Shown here one piece after another: positions 23,201-35,200 of a stretch of DNA of 64,000 nucleotides. The first letter of the stretch is position 1. The number at the start of each line of letters is the position of its first letter. This DNA is from Capitulum mitella (Eukaryota; Arthropoda; Thecostraca; Pollicipedomorpha; Pollicipedidae), in NCBI GenBank assembly GCA_030062745.1, contig CP099841.1, positions 26,229,398 to 26,293,397 of the forward strand, in the 5' to 3' direction. The notes beneath the pieces were generated by a model. It was not told the DNA's origin and did no database searches. It saw nothing but the letters and a program-made list of their open reading frames with translations. The translations under genes and the position numbers were made by a program.

Positions 23201-26200
23201 CTCTGACTTCGCCCATAGGCCCCGGAACGGGGGGGGGTGCACGGGGGCTCTGTGTCCCTTTTAACTGGCGAAAGTTAACATGAACCCTTTGACGTTGCAT
23301 GGAAAGAAATGGTTCTAAAAGTAGCCGGTGCCCCCCTTGCCGGAAGACGTTCCGTCCCTAGTGACTCCGTCCTCCACGTCTGACGTCATTCGACTCCCTT
23401 CACAGCCACGTCTTCCGGGCTCGGCCCTTCGCCTCTGACTCTGCCCTCTTATTCCACCCTCTGAGTCTGACCCCGGCCGACTCGCTTTACAGTCACGTCT
23501 CCCAGACCCCTTCCTCCACCCTCCGACTGCTCCCTCTGACTCTGACTCCGCCCGGCCGCCTCGGCAGGTGGCTCGCGAGGGCGACTCGGAGGCGATGCAC
23601 CACCTACTGGAGACGCTGATGAACCACACCCAGCGGCTGCAGCGGCGACTGAACCAGCTGGACGCCGACCGGCTCTCGCCGCTCCACTACGCCGCCCGCT
23701 ACAACCGGCTCGAGACGGTGCGCATGCTGATCAAGTACGGCGCGCGTGTCAACATCCGTGGCGAGGACGGCCTGACGCCGCTCCACTTCGCGGCCAGGTG
23801 AGCGCCGCCTCGGCCGCCGCCGTACAGGTGGCGTCGGACGCCACAGACGCCGGGCTGGTGCTGGCAACGTGAGGTAGTTGTCCGTTGGTTCACACTGAGA
23901 GCTTGGGGGTTTTCTGAGGTTGGAATGGACCCCTTGGTTCGGCTCCGCCTTACTGTCGGGCCGTTTTTTTGCCGAGCTGCAGCGAAGTATTTGACGAGCG
24001 TTTTCCATTTTCTTGCCGTTCTCGTAACACTGGCGGAACGAGTCCAACGCAAGGCGTAACTCCGTCTTGACGCCCCATTTGTCACGGCACTAAAACTGCG
24101 CCGCAGCCGCCAGTATCGGCTTGAGTTTTACAGACATTCACCGACACGTGGCGTGGTAAACGTTCCAGCTGATCCGCGTCATTTATCGACCGTTGTGGCC
24201 CCTGCCGTTCATTAAAGGACAATACACTGGGACAGTGCGGGGGGGGGGGTCGTGGACTGAGTCGCACGAGGCCGCTCCAGGTCTCGCCATCCATATTCCC
24301 GGATTTCGGACAGTTGAACTTTATCCTGTTGGTAACGCGATTGTCAATGGCCGGCATCGACGCGATCAGTACTTGAGAGCATGACATTGGACAAAAAATA
24401 AGTGAGGTCCTTAAGCTTCAAAGGGACCGCTTCATATGCACAGTTGTACTGCGGACTTATAGTCTATGTGATGTTGGACTGTTCGTGAAAGCTGGCCTTA
24501 CCCATGCTTTCTATTCATCTTTTCCGCACCCAAAACCAAAATGCGGCTGGAAACGTTTCCATCCACAAACAACGTTCGGTTAGAAACGTATCCTGAATTG
24601 CAGGTGGAACGTGTTTGGTCCCGTCCAACGTTTGCGTTTGGTTTATTACGTGCACCAACTTAGAAATGGACCGCAGCAATTCCTAAAACAAGTATCAGAT
24701 GAGTCCCTTCCCTCCACCACGGGACGAGTGTCCAGGAGACGCTGCGTTCCTTTCCCCCTCCCTCGGTCGCTGAGAACTCAGCGCCGACCGTCTGCTGCAG
24801 GTACCGGCGGGTGCTGAACTCGTCCGCGTCCGGCTCCGACGAGGAGCACGAGCCGCCGCCGGCAGACGACGAGGAGACCGTCATCCAGATCCTGGTGGCC
24901 CACGGCGCGGACGTCAACGCCAAGGACGTGTACGGCCTGACGCCGTTGCACTACGCCGCCATGCGAGGCAACGACTTGGCCGCTCATCAGCTGCTCAAGT
25001 GCCCCAACGTCAACGCCGAGGTACCGAGTCCGCCCGCTTGAAGAGGGAGAGGCTCGGAGTTGAAATGTTCCAGGAGCGGAACTTTTTTCTTGGGGGGGGG
25101 GGGTCGGCGCACACATCATTTTGAACTCTGTCCTTGTCATACAACATCACAGTTGTAATGATAACTTTTCGTGAATCGGGGATGCATTTGCATTGGGTTT
25201 GTAACGATGGCTATGAGTTTGTTGAGAATGATGATGATAGTAATGGTTCTGAAATTGTAATGATTAGTGTTCAAACCGCGTGGTATGTAGGAAGATTTTG
25301 GTGTTCTATCCGTGAGATGACTCAAGAGAACATGCCTAATTTTAAGTACCATCATGTTTTTGAATGAGCTCAATCGTCACTTCCAAAGCCCCATGGCCAA
25401 CCCAGCATCCCCCTCCCCCGCCTTCATATCCAGGGAGTTTCTAGTCCTAGCGCTCACAGCCCACAGTTAATGCCCATCCAAACCTACGCCTCCGTCGTCC
25501 TCTAGTCCCCCGCCGTGACCTAACGCTGGTCCGCGCAGGCCAAGGACAAGCAGCAGATGACGCCGCTGCACATGGCGGCCACCTACGGCTACCCGACGGT
25601 GACGCGCCTGCTGCTGGAGCTGTACGTGCCACTGCGCTGCGTGGACGAAGAGCAGCAGACTCCGCTGCACAGTGCCGCCAAGGGCGGCCACGACCGCATC
25701 GTCAGCATGCTGCTTCAGGCCAGCACCGAGGTCTCGGGGGAGGAGGCTACCAAGCTGGTCAGTAGGGAGGACGCCAGCGGAGGACGGGTCATTACGGGTC
25801 ATTACGGGACTGGCACGATGACAATAATTCGCCGTTAGTTGGCAAGGTTTGGTCAAGCATTTGACTGTTTCCGTTGGAGATTGGGCTAACGTTCCTGTCT
25901 TACGTGACGTTTAACGTACGGCACTGGTATTTTTAACATTATTTTTTACCTTGGTAAGATTTTCGAAGTCTGCTTTTCCTTCAGAGCGATATGTTTGTAT
26001 TCTTCCACTGAAACCGGTTTTGCTGGTGCTGCTCTCCATATATGGAAGGTATGTCGAGTTTGTCCTGAGAGATAACAATCAACGATCCTCCACGTAATCC
26101 AGTCAGCTGACTAACTAGCAGGCCAGCCGTCTCCACCAACCCGTGTCCCTCCGTGCTGCGCCCAGTGTGTCTGAGCCTCCTGCCGTCTGTGTCTGATGTG

Positions 26201-29200
26201 TCTGAGCTCCGTGCCCATCTGTTGTGTCTGGTGTGTCTGGGGCTCTTACCTGTCTGTTTCCGATCCCCCTGTCCGTCTGTGTCTCATCTCCCTTCCCGTG
26301 CGTGCCTGATGTGTGTGAACTCCCTGTCCGCCCGTGTCTGATTCGTGAGAGCTCCCTGAGTTCCTTCGCGTGAGCTGCCTGACCAGCCGGCCGGGCCGCC
26401 GGCAGATGGTGGCCGACAGGGACCAGAAGCTGAACACGCCGCTGCACCTGGCCGTCGACAGCGGCAGCATGACCACCGTCGAGTTGCTGCTGGAGGCCGG
26501 CGCCGACGTCAACGTCTGCAACGACACGGGCGACACGCCGCTGCATGGCGCCGTCGTCAGCGGCCAGCTGGGCATCGTGCAGCTGCTGGTCCGGGTACGC
26601 CGAGGTGTCTGGTGGGCTTGGCAGGCCTGGCGGGTCAGCTGTGGCGGGTCTGGTGGGTCAGATGTCCGGCGGATCTGTCAGGCGTGACAGGTCGGCTGTC
26701 TGTCGGGTTTGCCGGGTCTGACAGGTCAGCTGCCTGCCGGATTTGTCGGGCCTGACGGTTATAGCGGGTCCAGGTGTTGGACTGGGCTTGTGGAACAGTC
26801 TGGCTGGCCTTCTGCCGGGCGCACTGTGTTTTATGGTATTGTATCGTACTAACATGAAAAGATCAGTCGGCGAAACACTGTTCCTAGTCTCAATTCAGAC
26901 ACCAAATAGTTCAGACATTGGTTCCAAAAGGAGACGCATGCATTCACATCCGATAAAAGACCGCAGTCAAGCGGCCAAATATAAACATAAAAGATACACT
27001 CGACCGGGAAGACCTAAACATCAGTCATCTTGCAGAGCGTTTTTTTTCACTAGCACACGTCTTTTTTGGTTCGGTCCTTAAATGCGTCAGATCCAAATCT
27101 CGTAAACGTTGGGACGAAGATTCGAAATTGGGCTGACTGGGGGGTAGATGACTGGGCGGTGGGGTATGTGTTTTTGCATGCTGTTTTTTGTCTTTGTCTG
27201 CCTTTCTGTGTAGTTTTCTCTTCGTTTCTCTGTTAGTAAGTCCAATCAAATGCCGGTTCCCATCAGCTCTGAGAGGCAGCTTGTGCTGCCTGGTCTGTCT
27301 TGTGACACATGACACATGACATATGTCTTGTCGAATGCGAACGGAGTGCATCTGGTCATTGTTTCTTCCCGGGCAGGACAGACCTGCCTGTTCAGATTCG
27401 GACTGCTGCTGGGGGCTGCTCACACGACTGGCGCTGTTAATTAGGTCTTGCCTGAGTGGTGGCTAGTCGTGTTACCGCCCAGCCACCTTGCGTCTGCTGT
27501 TTTGCCACGCCTCCATTTGCGCCAACAAACTGGCTATTTGTTCGTCCACTGGCACGGCGTGTGGTCCATTCGCAGCATCACTCCGCCATCAACGTGCAGA
27601 ATTTCCAACACCAGACTCCGCTTCATCGTGCCGCCATGTTCAACCACGTCGACATCATTGAGTACCTGCTGAGCAGGTAGGCAGTGCCTCTCAAAGGGCA
27701 GACGGTCGTTCAGGCGCCTACACGGCCGGTGTTTTTTTAAGGCTATGTATTTATATTTATATTATTTGTATTAACTACACCGGTGTTTTTTAGGGTCTCT
27801 GCAAGGCTCTTGGATCTGCGCACCGTCCCGTTCAGGGCCTGATATTGAATAACGAGGTCTTGCCCTGTGTGTCATCCAAAGAGCAAGTCGACTTTATAAG
27901 GACAGTTGAAGAACACTCCTAACGTCTCATCCTCTCGGGGTCGCAGTTTCGTTCCATGCACCGGCTGTGACTGTCTGACGACGCAGTATGACGACGACGA
28001 CGACGGAGATCGATTCATCACGTTCTTGCCTCGCGTATACCCTTAACCCCCCCCCCCTCGCTGCGTCGTCGACAGGAGGGCGAACATCGAGCGGCTGGAC
28101 GCGGACAACTTCACGCCTCTGCTGCTGGCGGCGGCGGCCGGCCACTCGCGGGCCGTGCAGACGCTGCTGGATAACGGAGCCGACATATCGGCCGTCGACA
28201 AGTACGACAAGACGGCCATCTACTGGTGCGCCCAGGAGAACAACATCGGGGCGCTGGAGGTGCGAACTGCCAGATGGTCGGACCTGGGCCGAGCGAACGT
28301 TGGAGAAACGAGATGGGTGGTTTCATTCGTGCGCTGCCTGGCGCGCGATTCGGCTGCCCACTGCGCGCTAAATACCAAGCTAATGCCGCTGCGTTTAGTA
28401 AGAAACCATGGCCATTGGCTTTGATATGTGATGGGAACTTATTCCTTGGGCTGATGGAAAGAGCGTATTTGGGTACGTTAACTTTAGTAAGGGCAGGGCA
28501 CTGCTGTGGGGGGGGGTTAAAAATTACCTTCACACCACAAAATACATCTGTTATTGTCAAAACCAAACACTGTCTCATCTGTTCTCGGGCGTTTGTCCGC
28601 TGCCGCCCGCTCCCCTCCTCGCGGCACCAGCCGGCTCTTCCCACAGCACCAGCTGATCTCAGCACCAGCCGGCCCCCCCCAGGACCAGCTGATCTCAGCA
28701 CCAGCCGACCCTCCCAGGACCAGCTGATCTCAGCACCAGCCGACCCTCCCAGGACCAGCTGACCCTCCCAGCACCAGCCGACTCTTCCCACAGCACCAGC
28801 TGATCTCAGCACCAGCCGACCCTCCCAGGACCAGCTGACCCTCCCAGCACCAGCCGACTCTCCCCACAGCACCAGTTGATCTCAGCACCAGTCCCCCCCC
28901 CCCCCCAGGACCAGCTGACCCTCCCGTGCCCCGCAGGTGCTGCTGCGACACCGGCTGGCGCCCTCTCTGGTGGACCGCAGTGACAAGTACGACAACTCGC
29001 CGCTGCACGTCGCCTGTCGTAACGGCTACCTGGCCGTGGCGCGCGCTCTGCTCGACGTCGGCAGCGGCATCGACAACAAGAACGAGGACGAGCAGACGCC
29101 GCTGCACGTGGCCGCCAAATACGGCCGCACGGCGTGAGTGGCCCCTGTTCTGGGCGGCAGGCGGACCCATACTGGGTTTGCGTGATGGGAGAGCGTATTG

Positions 29201-32200
29201 TGGTACGTTAACTCTTGTAAGGGCAGGCCACTGCTGTGGGGCAAACATTACCTTTGCACCGGGCCACGCAATGTCAAATGTTACACAAACATTCCGGCCA
29301 ATCCCCAGGGGGGCAAATGGCGTGCCTAGCGGCCAGTATTGACGGGGCAAATTGGCTCGTGCGTGGTGAGTAAGCGCAGATCCAGCGGATCGAAATGTTG
29401 TGTACTGGGAAGTTCACGCCCATTGGAGAGGAGCCAATGAGTGTAGTGGTGAGGTCAGGGGATCGATACCATCTATTGATAGGAAGATCGATGCGAGATG
29501 GTTGGTAGTCGTAAAATGGTCATGCAGAAGCCACCAGCTGTTGAGTTATGATCATCTTACGCTTTACCTGGACGGTACTTTATGTTCGGCATGATGTCAC
29601 AGACATTTTAGCGTTCTTTTCTGGGGCTTTTGCCTGGACCGTGCCGTCTTGAGCATTTATATTAGTATCTGTGTTTTATCGCGTTTTAAATGCTCCTGAT
29701 GAGGATGTTTCACTATTTACAGTGCTCCTGTTTGGTGGAATTTAGTACCAGTGCAGTCACTGTGAGCACGACAAAAATTAGTATTATGGTAACCCACGAG
29801 GTTATTTCTCCTCTTGCTGTATTCCTACAAGTATTGCTAAAATGCTTCAGTAATTCTGCGTGCCAGTCCAAAAACACCTGTACACCCGGCACCATGGCAG
29901 TGTCTGTGCCGCCGACGCATGGCCCGGTCGTCGCCGCAGGGTCGTCAAGGACCTGCTGCGGCGGGACAAGCTCATCATCACCGACCAGGACGAGCAGCAG
30001 AACACGGCACTGCACGTGGCCGCCCTGGAGGGCCACCAGCTGGTGGTGGAGGCGCTCATCGAGGCAGGCGCGGCCGTGGTGGCGCGCAACGCCCACCTTT
30101 GGACGCCGCTCGACTGCGCCTCGGCGCGCGGCTGGAAGAACACAGTCGAGGTTTGTCCCGGCTCGGTGGGAGGGGGAGGGGGGTGGCGCGGAGCTGTGCC
30201 TGGGACGGTTGTTGTTGATGGAGAATGAGGTTGGGGCGGCGGCGACGGCTGGAGCTTGTCAGTTGAGGCAGATTCATTGTTCGTGGCTCTGTGCGGTTCG
30301 TACTAAACTGGGCACACGATTGAAGCACTGCAGGCAGTGTTACACCCAGGTAGACTGAGGGCGGAGGGACGGCAAAGACGAAACCTACCGCAATACTAAA
30401 TGTCATAACCATGAGTGAGCAGCGCTGTTTAAAGTAGTCGTTTATCACGGCAGATTCTGCTGGCGAACGACTCTCCGGTGGACCCGGTCGACAAGTCGAA
30501 GACGACGCCGCTGCACCTGGCGGCGCGCGAGGGCCACCGTTCGGTTGTGGAGGTGCTGTTGGCGTCCGGCGCGCGGCTCAGCGCCTGCGACAGCGCCGGC
30601 AAGAACGCCCTCGAGCTGGCCATCCTGCACGGAAAGAGGTGCGCCGAGCCGGCCGGCGGAGGGACGCCTGTGCGTGGACCCGGGCCGTGGGGGGAGGGGG
30701 CACAGAGGGAAGGCAGGACGGTGGCTGATGCTACTTCTGTGACGCTGAGGTAATGTCGGAGGTAAAGATCGGACGCCGGTGACTCTGCAGCGAAAGCGTT
30801 CTCATTCCTGACGTTATTTGCTCTGTTTGCTCTGTAAGCAGTTCTTTGGAATATGTGACGGGACAAAACTCACTTGCGGCAAGTTGTTTTGCGGACAATT
30901 TGCCTTAGCTTTATCACTTACCTAACGACTGAGACTACTTCGCCAGCTTGGAAACCCTAGCCTCAGAGCCGTTATTCGTCGGAGGCGTTCCACGCCATTT
31001 GTCGAGATCCATTTTTGTAGATGGCATGGCTGTGGGCTGGTCAGCCGACTGCTCCGGCCTGATTTCGCTCGTTGCTTGGTGCCTCGTTACCCGGTCTCTG
31101 GCTGCCGCAGGGAAGTTGTGTCGGCTATCCTGAAGTCGGAGCAGTGGCAGGACGCCATGGACAACGAGAGCGTGTCGGCCCGTGGCGCTCGCGTCACGCC
31201 CATCCGGATGCTCATCAAGAAGTACCCGGACCTGGCCGGCGAGGTGTTCAACATGTGCACCAGGACCAACGGTCTGGAGGTGGGTAACAACATTAGCACC
31301 GGGACCATTGGTCTGGAGGTGGGTAACAAGACCATGACCGACGGTCTGGAGGTGTGTAACAACATGAGCACTAGTACCAGGTCTGGAGCTGGTCAGCAGC
31401 GCCATGGGAAAAGGGTTTTGATAGGTGATGTGTTCGTGATCTATGAGTCTTGGAAATGGGCACAAGTTTAGTATTCAAAGGGAGATGAAAATGCAGCGAC
31501 GCGCATAGTCAGTGTAGGTAAATGTGATGATATGTCAGCATTCCCTATACCGCAACTGCGCCATGTTCTAACGCCATGCTGTTCCCCGTGGTGGTTGAAT
31601 TAATGTTCGCTTGTTTTCATCTTCCAGCTGCACGACAAAAACCTGGCCGTTACTTTCAACTTCGAGTACATCGACGATACGTACTGCAGTTTGATGCACG
31701 ACGAAGACCTGGAGGTTACAATGAAGGAGGAATCCGGCCTCCCAGGTCTGTTTAGACCTCGCGAGTTTTCTGCCTAATTCTGGCCGCTTAAATCAAAACA
31801 CGTAAAGAAAACATCGGCTGGCTTAAGAAAAGAGTTTTGAAGCTTGCGAGGGATAAACACATTGTTTGTAAATCAATATTCTGTCGTCTCAGTACCGCAC
31901 GATGGTGTGTGAATTGAGAACGCCTCATATAACACGCAGATATTTTAAAAGAGTCGATAGAAGATTGGGCTGTTATTGGAAAGATAATCGACCTTTTATT
32001 GTATCACGCAGGGACGACATCGCCGTCTAAGGTTGTCCTGTTCGCACCATTCGTCGTTTTGGATGAAACTCGTTACATTCACGTAAAAACAGTAACGTGC
32101 TTATAAGCCACTTCGAACGCCTTCATGTAGTAATAAAAGTTTCCCCGCCGGACTGTGCGCGGTGGAAATTCGCAGTTGACCAGTGGCGTCGTGCGGGTGT

Positions 32201-35200
32201 CGGTAATCATCAGCCGGTTTCAGGCGATGCCGTTTCCGACCATTCGGCGTACACCGACGACGGCAGGGTGAAGGACACGGCCCGCCCGTACACCCGGGAC
32301 TCCTCAATTCGGAAGAACAACCACCCGCTCATGATCATGGTTCGAGCCAAACGAGTTGTAAGTAACTCTGGCTGCTGCCGGGAACACTCTGAGACCTGAC
32401 GAAGGGAGCTTCGTGGTGCAGTGTACGAGGTGTAAGTGTTGACCGTGATGTCATATGTGATGTTACCCGGGTTCTCAGACGGGGAGGGACTAGTTGTGGG
32501 AAAAGACGCTTCTTCCGCCCATGGGAATTTCACGTGTTTGACACAGTCAAATTGTTGTGTTATCGGCCGAGCGCCTTTGCACTACATTCTTCCCCACCTG
32601 CTCCCTTTCATTGTGAACGAGTTACGTTGTATTTCCATTACTTCCTGACACTTTTTGACGACAGTCGATGATGCCAAGTTTTCCGGAAAGATGAAGCCCT
32701 TGAGTGTCTTGAGTTGCTGGCTGTAGCGCACGTCCGAGCCATTGGCAATATTCCAGGCACTGCTAGGTCACCCGCTGTGCATCACGCTCCTGCATCTGAA
32801 GTGGCACAAGCTAGCCCGGTACCTCTATTACACCAACCTGTTTCTCTTCATCACCTTCCTCACCTTCTTGACTGGTTACATGGTCACCACGCCACCACCC
32901 GACGCGTTCTCCAACCGGAAACCGTAAGTGTTGAAATGTTGCGCGTTTTCCGCTCGTTTTTGAACCAAACAGACCGACTGACTGAGACTTTCATACCGAC
33001 CACTGAAGTGACAGTATGGAATGTTTCCTGATGGCGTACACCTATGCACGCATTTCATTAGAAGTTTCAAGCTGCGACGCAAATACTGCGAGCAAACTCG
33101 TTTGCTAGATACCGAAGACTGGGGCGAGCCGAACCTGCTTTGTCAGGAACTGGCAGAACCGTACTCTCAAAACTGAGCTTCTGATTGCGCAGACTGGCCA
33201 CTACGTCTGCTGACCGGCCCCGATCATCACCGGCAGGTCCACAGAAGGTCCCTCGGAAAACGTTGACGTCAACAAAACGTTCGTCCCGTGCGAGCACATC
33301 AAGGTGCTGTTCAGCGTACGCCAGAGTGCGTTCGCCGACCTGGCTCGCTGGGTAATCACGGTGCTGGCCTGCCTGCAGCTGGTGAAGGAGCTCTTCCAGG
33401 TGTTCCAGGTGAGAGGCGGCGCAGCGCCGTGCGGTTTGAGGGCGCGGTCCTGGGGCAGGGGCTGGAACGCCGTGGAGGGAAAGGAGGGCCCAACACGGCT
33501 GATACCACTTCGGACAGGGGTTGGGTGTGCCATCATTGGTGTGGTCGCTGGTACCCTGTCACGGACGTGGCTGTGTCGGAGCTGCCAAGCGCTCCGTTTG
33601 CGTGTGTCAGAGGTGTTATCTTTTCTGCCTGGATGATGAAGGGGTTTTTATGGTCGGAAAGAAATACTGCTGTGCTGTTTGCGTTCCCGATACCATGCAC
33701 CATTTGTATAAAATGTGACTATGTAGTTCAAAGGCTGTTGGCAGCTAGATACGAATGTGCCTTGTCAGACTGGTCAGTTACTTCACGCACGATAATATTT
33801 AATTATCACGGATTGACGGATCTTTGTAAATGCCTGTGAATGGTGGCCAATTTGTCCAGATGATAGTCGACATTGGCAGTCTAACCACAGGTATCTGCTC
33901 GTTAATCTCAGTATTTGCATTTACTGGTCGACACGGTAAGCCTCCTGAATCGAGTGGAGTGCAGCTTCGGGTGGCTTTGTACATGACAAGGACTTGGTGT
34001 GACAGGAGCTGCCGCTTATCAGAACGATGCCTGCCCCTGAGCTCATCTGCCACGCGTGTTGCATAGTGAGAATGCTTCCGCTGGATTACAGGAGAGGGTG
34101 CAACATATTTTGCTACTTTTATGAACTTACTTCCCAGAAGCCCTGGGCATGGTTAGATTGGTCCTAACCGTGCGCTGTTTTTACGCCATTTAGTTTGCGA
34201 AACAAGCAACGTTTTCGTCATTTTGAGCTAACGTATGTGAAACCAGCCCTGGCATCCGTATCGACGGTACTCTCAGACCGCGTTGGTGCAAAACACGTAG
34301 TTCCACCTACCTCCATGCACGTAGTGAAGCAGAGGAACAGTGACCCCTAGAAGCAATGGTAATGCCATCGGGATTTCGCGTCGTGTGTGGAAAGCAACGA
34401 TTGACGTGGGTAGAATGGGTAGAATGGGTAGAAGCGTACTCCGCGACGTTAGTTTGCATAGCGACCTGCAAGCCGTGAGGACATGAAGGGCGACGGAGGT
34501 TTCCGGGGGCTTTCAAGGGCTCCTTCCTCCCAGAGACTTCTGGATCCCCGATTTCCAGTGCCACCAGCGAACAAAGGAAGAGAGCTACAGAAGCCGTCGT
34601 AAAGGATCACTTTAGTATTTTAGTACCGCGTCGATCCTGATTTGTGTGGCATAAATGCTAAATGAGATGTCGCAGTGAAGGCTGGGAATTTCCCACTCAG
34701 TGCCGTAGTTGTGACATATGCCGTCTTCATTGCGGTTTACTCGCCGGCTTAGAGAAATGCGTGGACCATATGATGGGAGCCGCTGCAAGTCGCCTTTGCC
34801 TCCTTGTTTAGACGCGCGCTCTTATCGGATATCATAATTATATTCGGCGATTTATTTAGTTATTTCATTGTTTCGTATTGCTCTGCTCTGCTGGGAAAAA
34901 TTGGGTTACGTTGTGCCGAGAAATAAAGTGGCAATCTCAGATGCTGATTTTCAAGCAACAGATCCATTCAGTGAATAATTTCGTTACTGATTTGCACCGG
35001 AGATGATGGCAATCGTAAAACACAAGGGTTGATTTTTCAAGGCAATATTCACATTACTGCCGTGATAATGCTTTTATCCTTTATTTTACAACACAAGTGC
35101 GTTGTTTTCCGGAGTGCCGTGTGCTGTTCCATTGTGTGTCTGACTGAGCTACCACCGTGACTGAAAGTCGAGGTAGTCCTTCCGGGCGGCATGGAATCGC

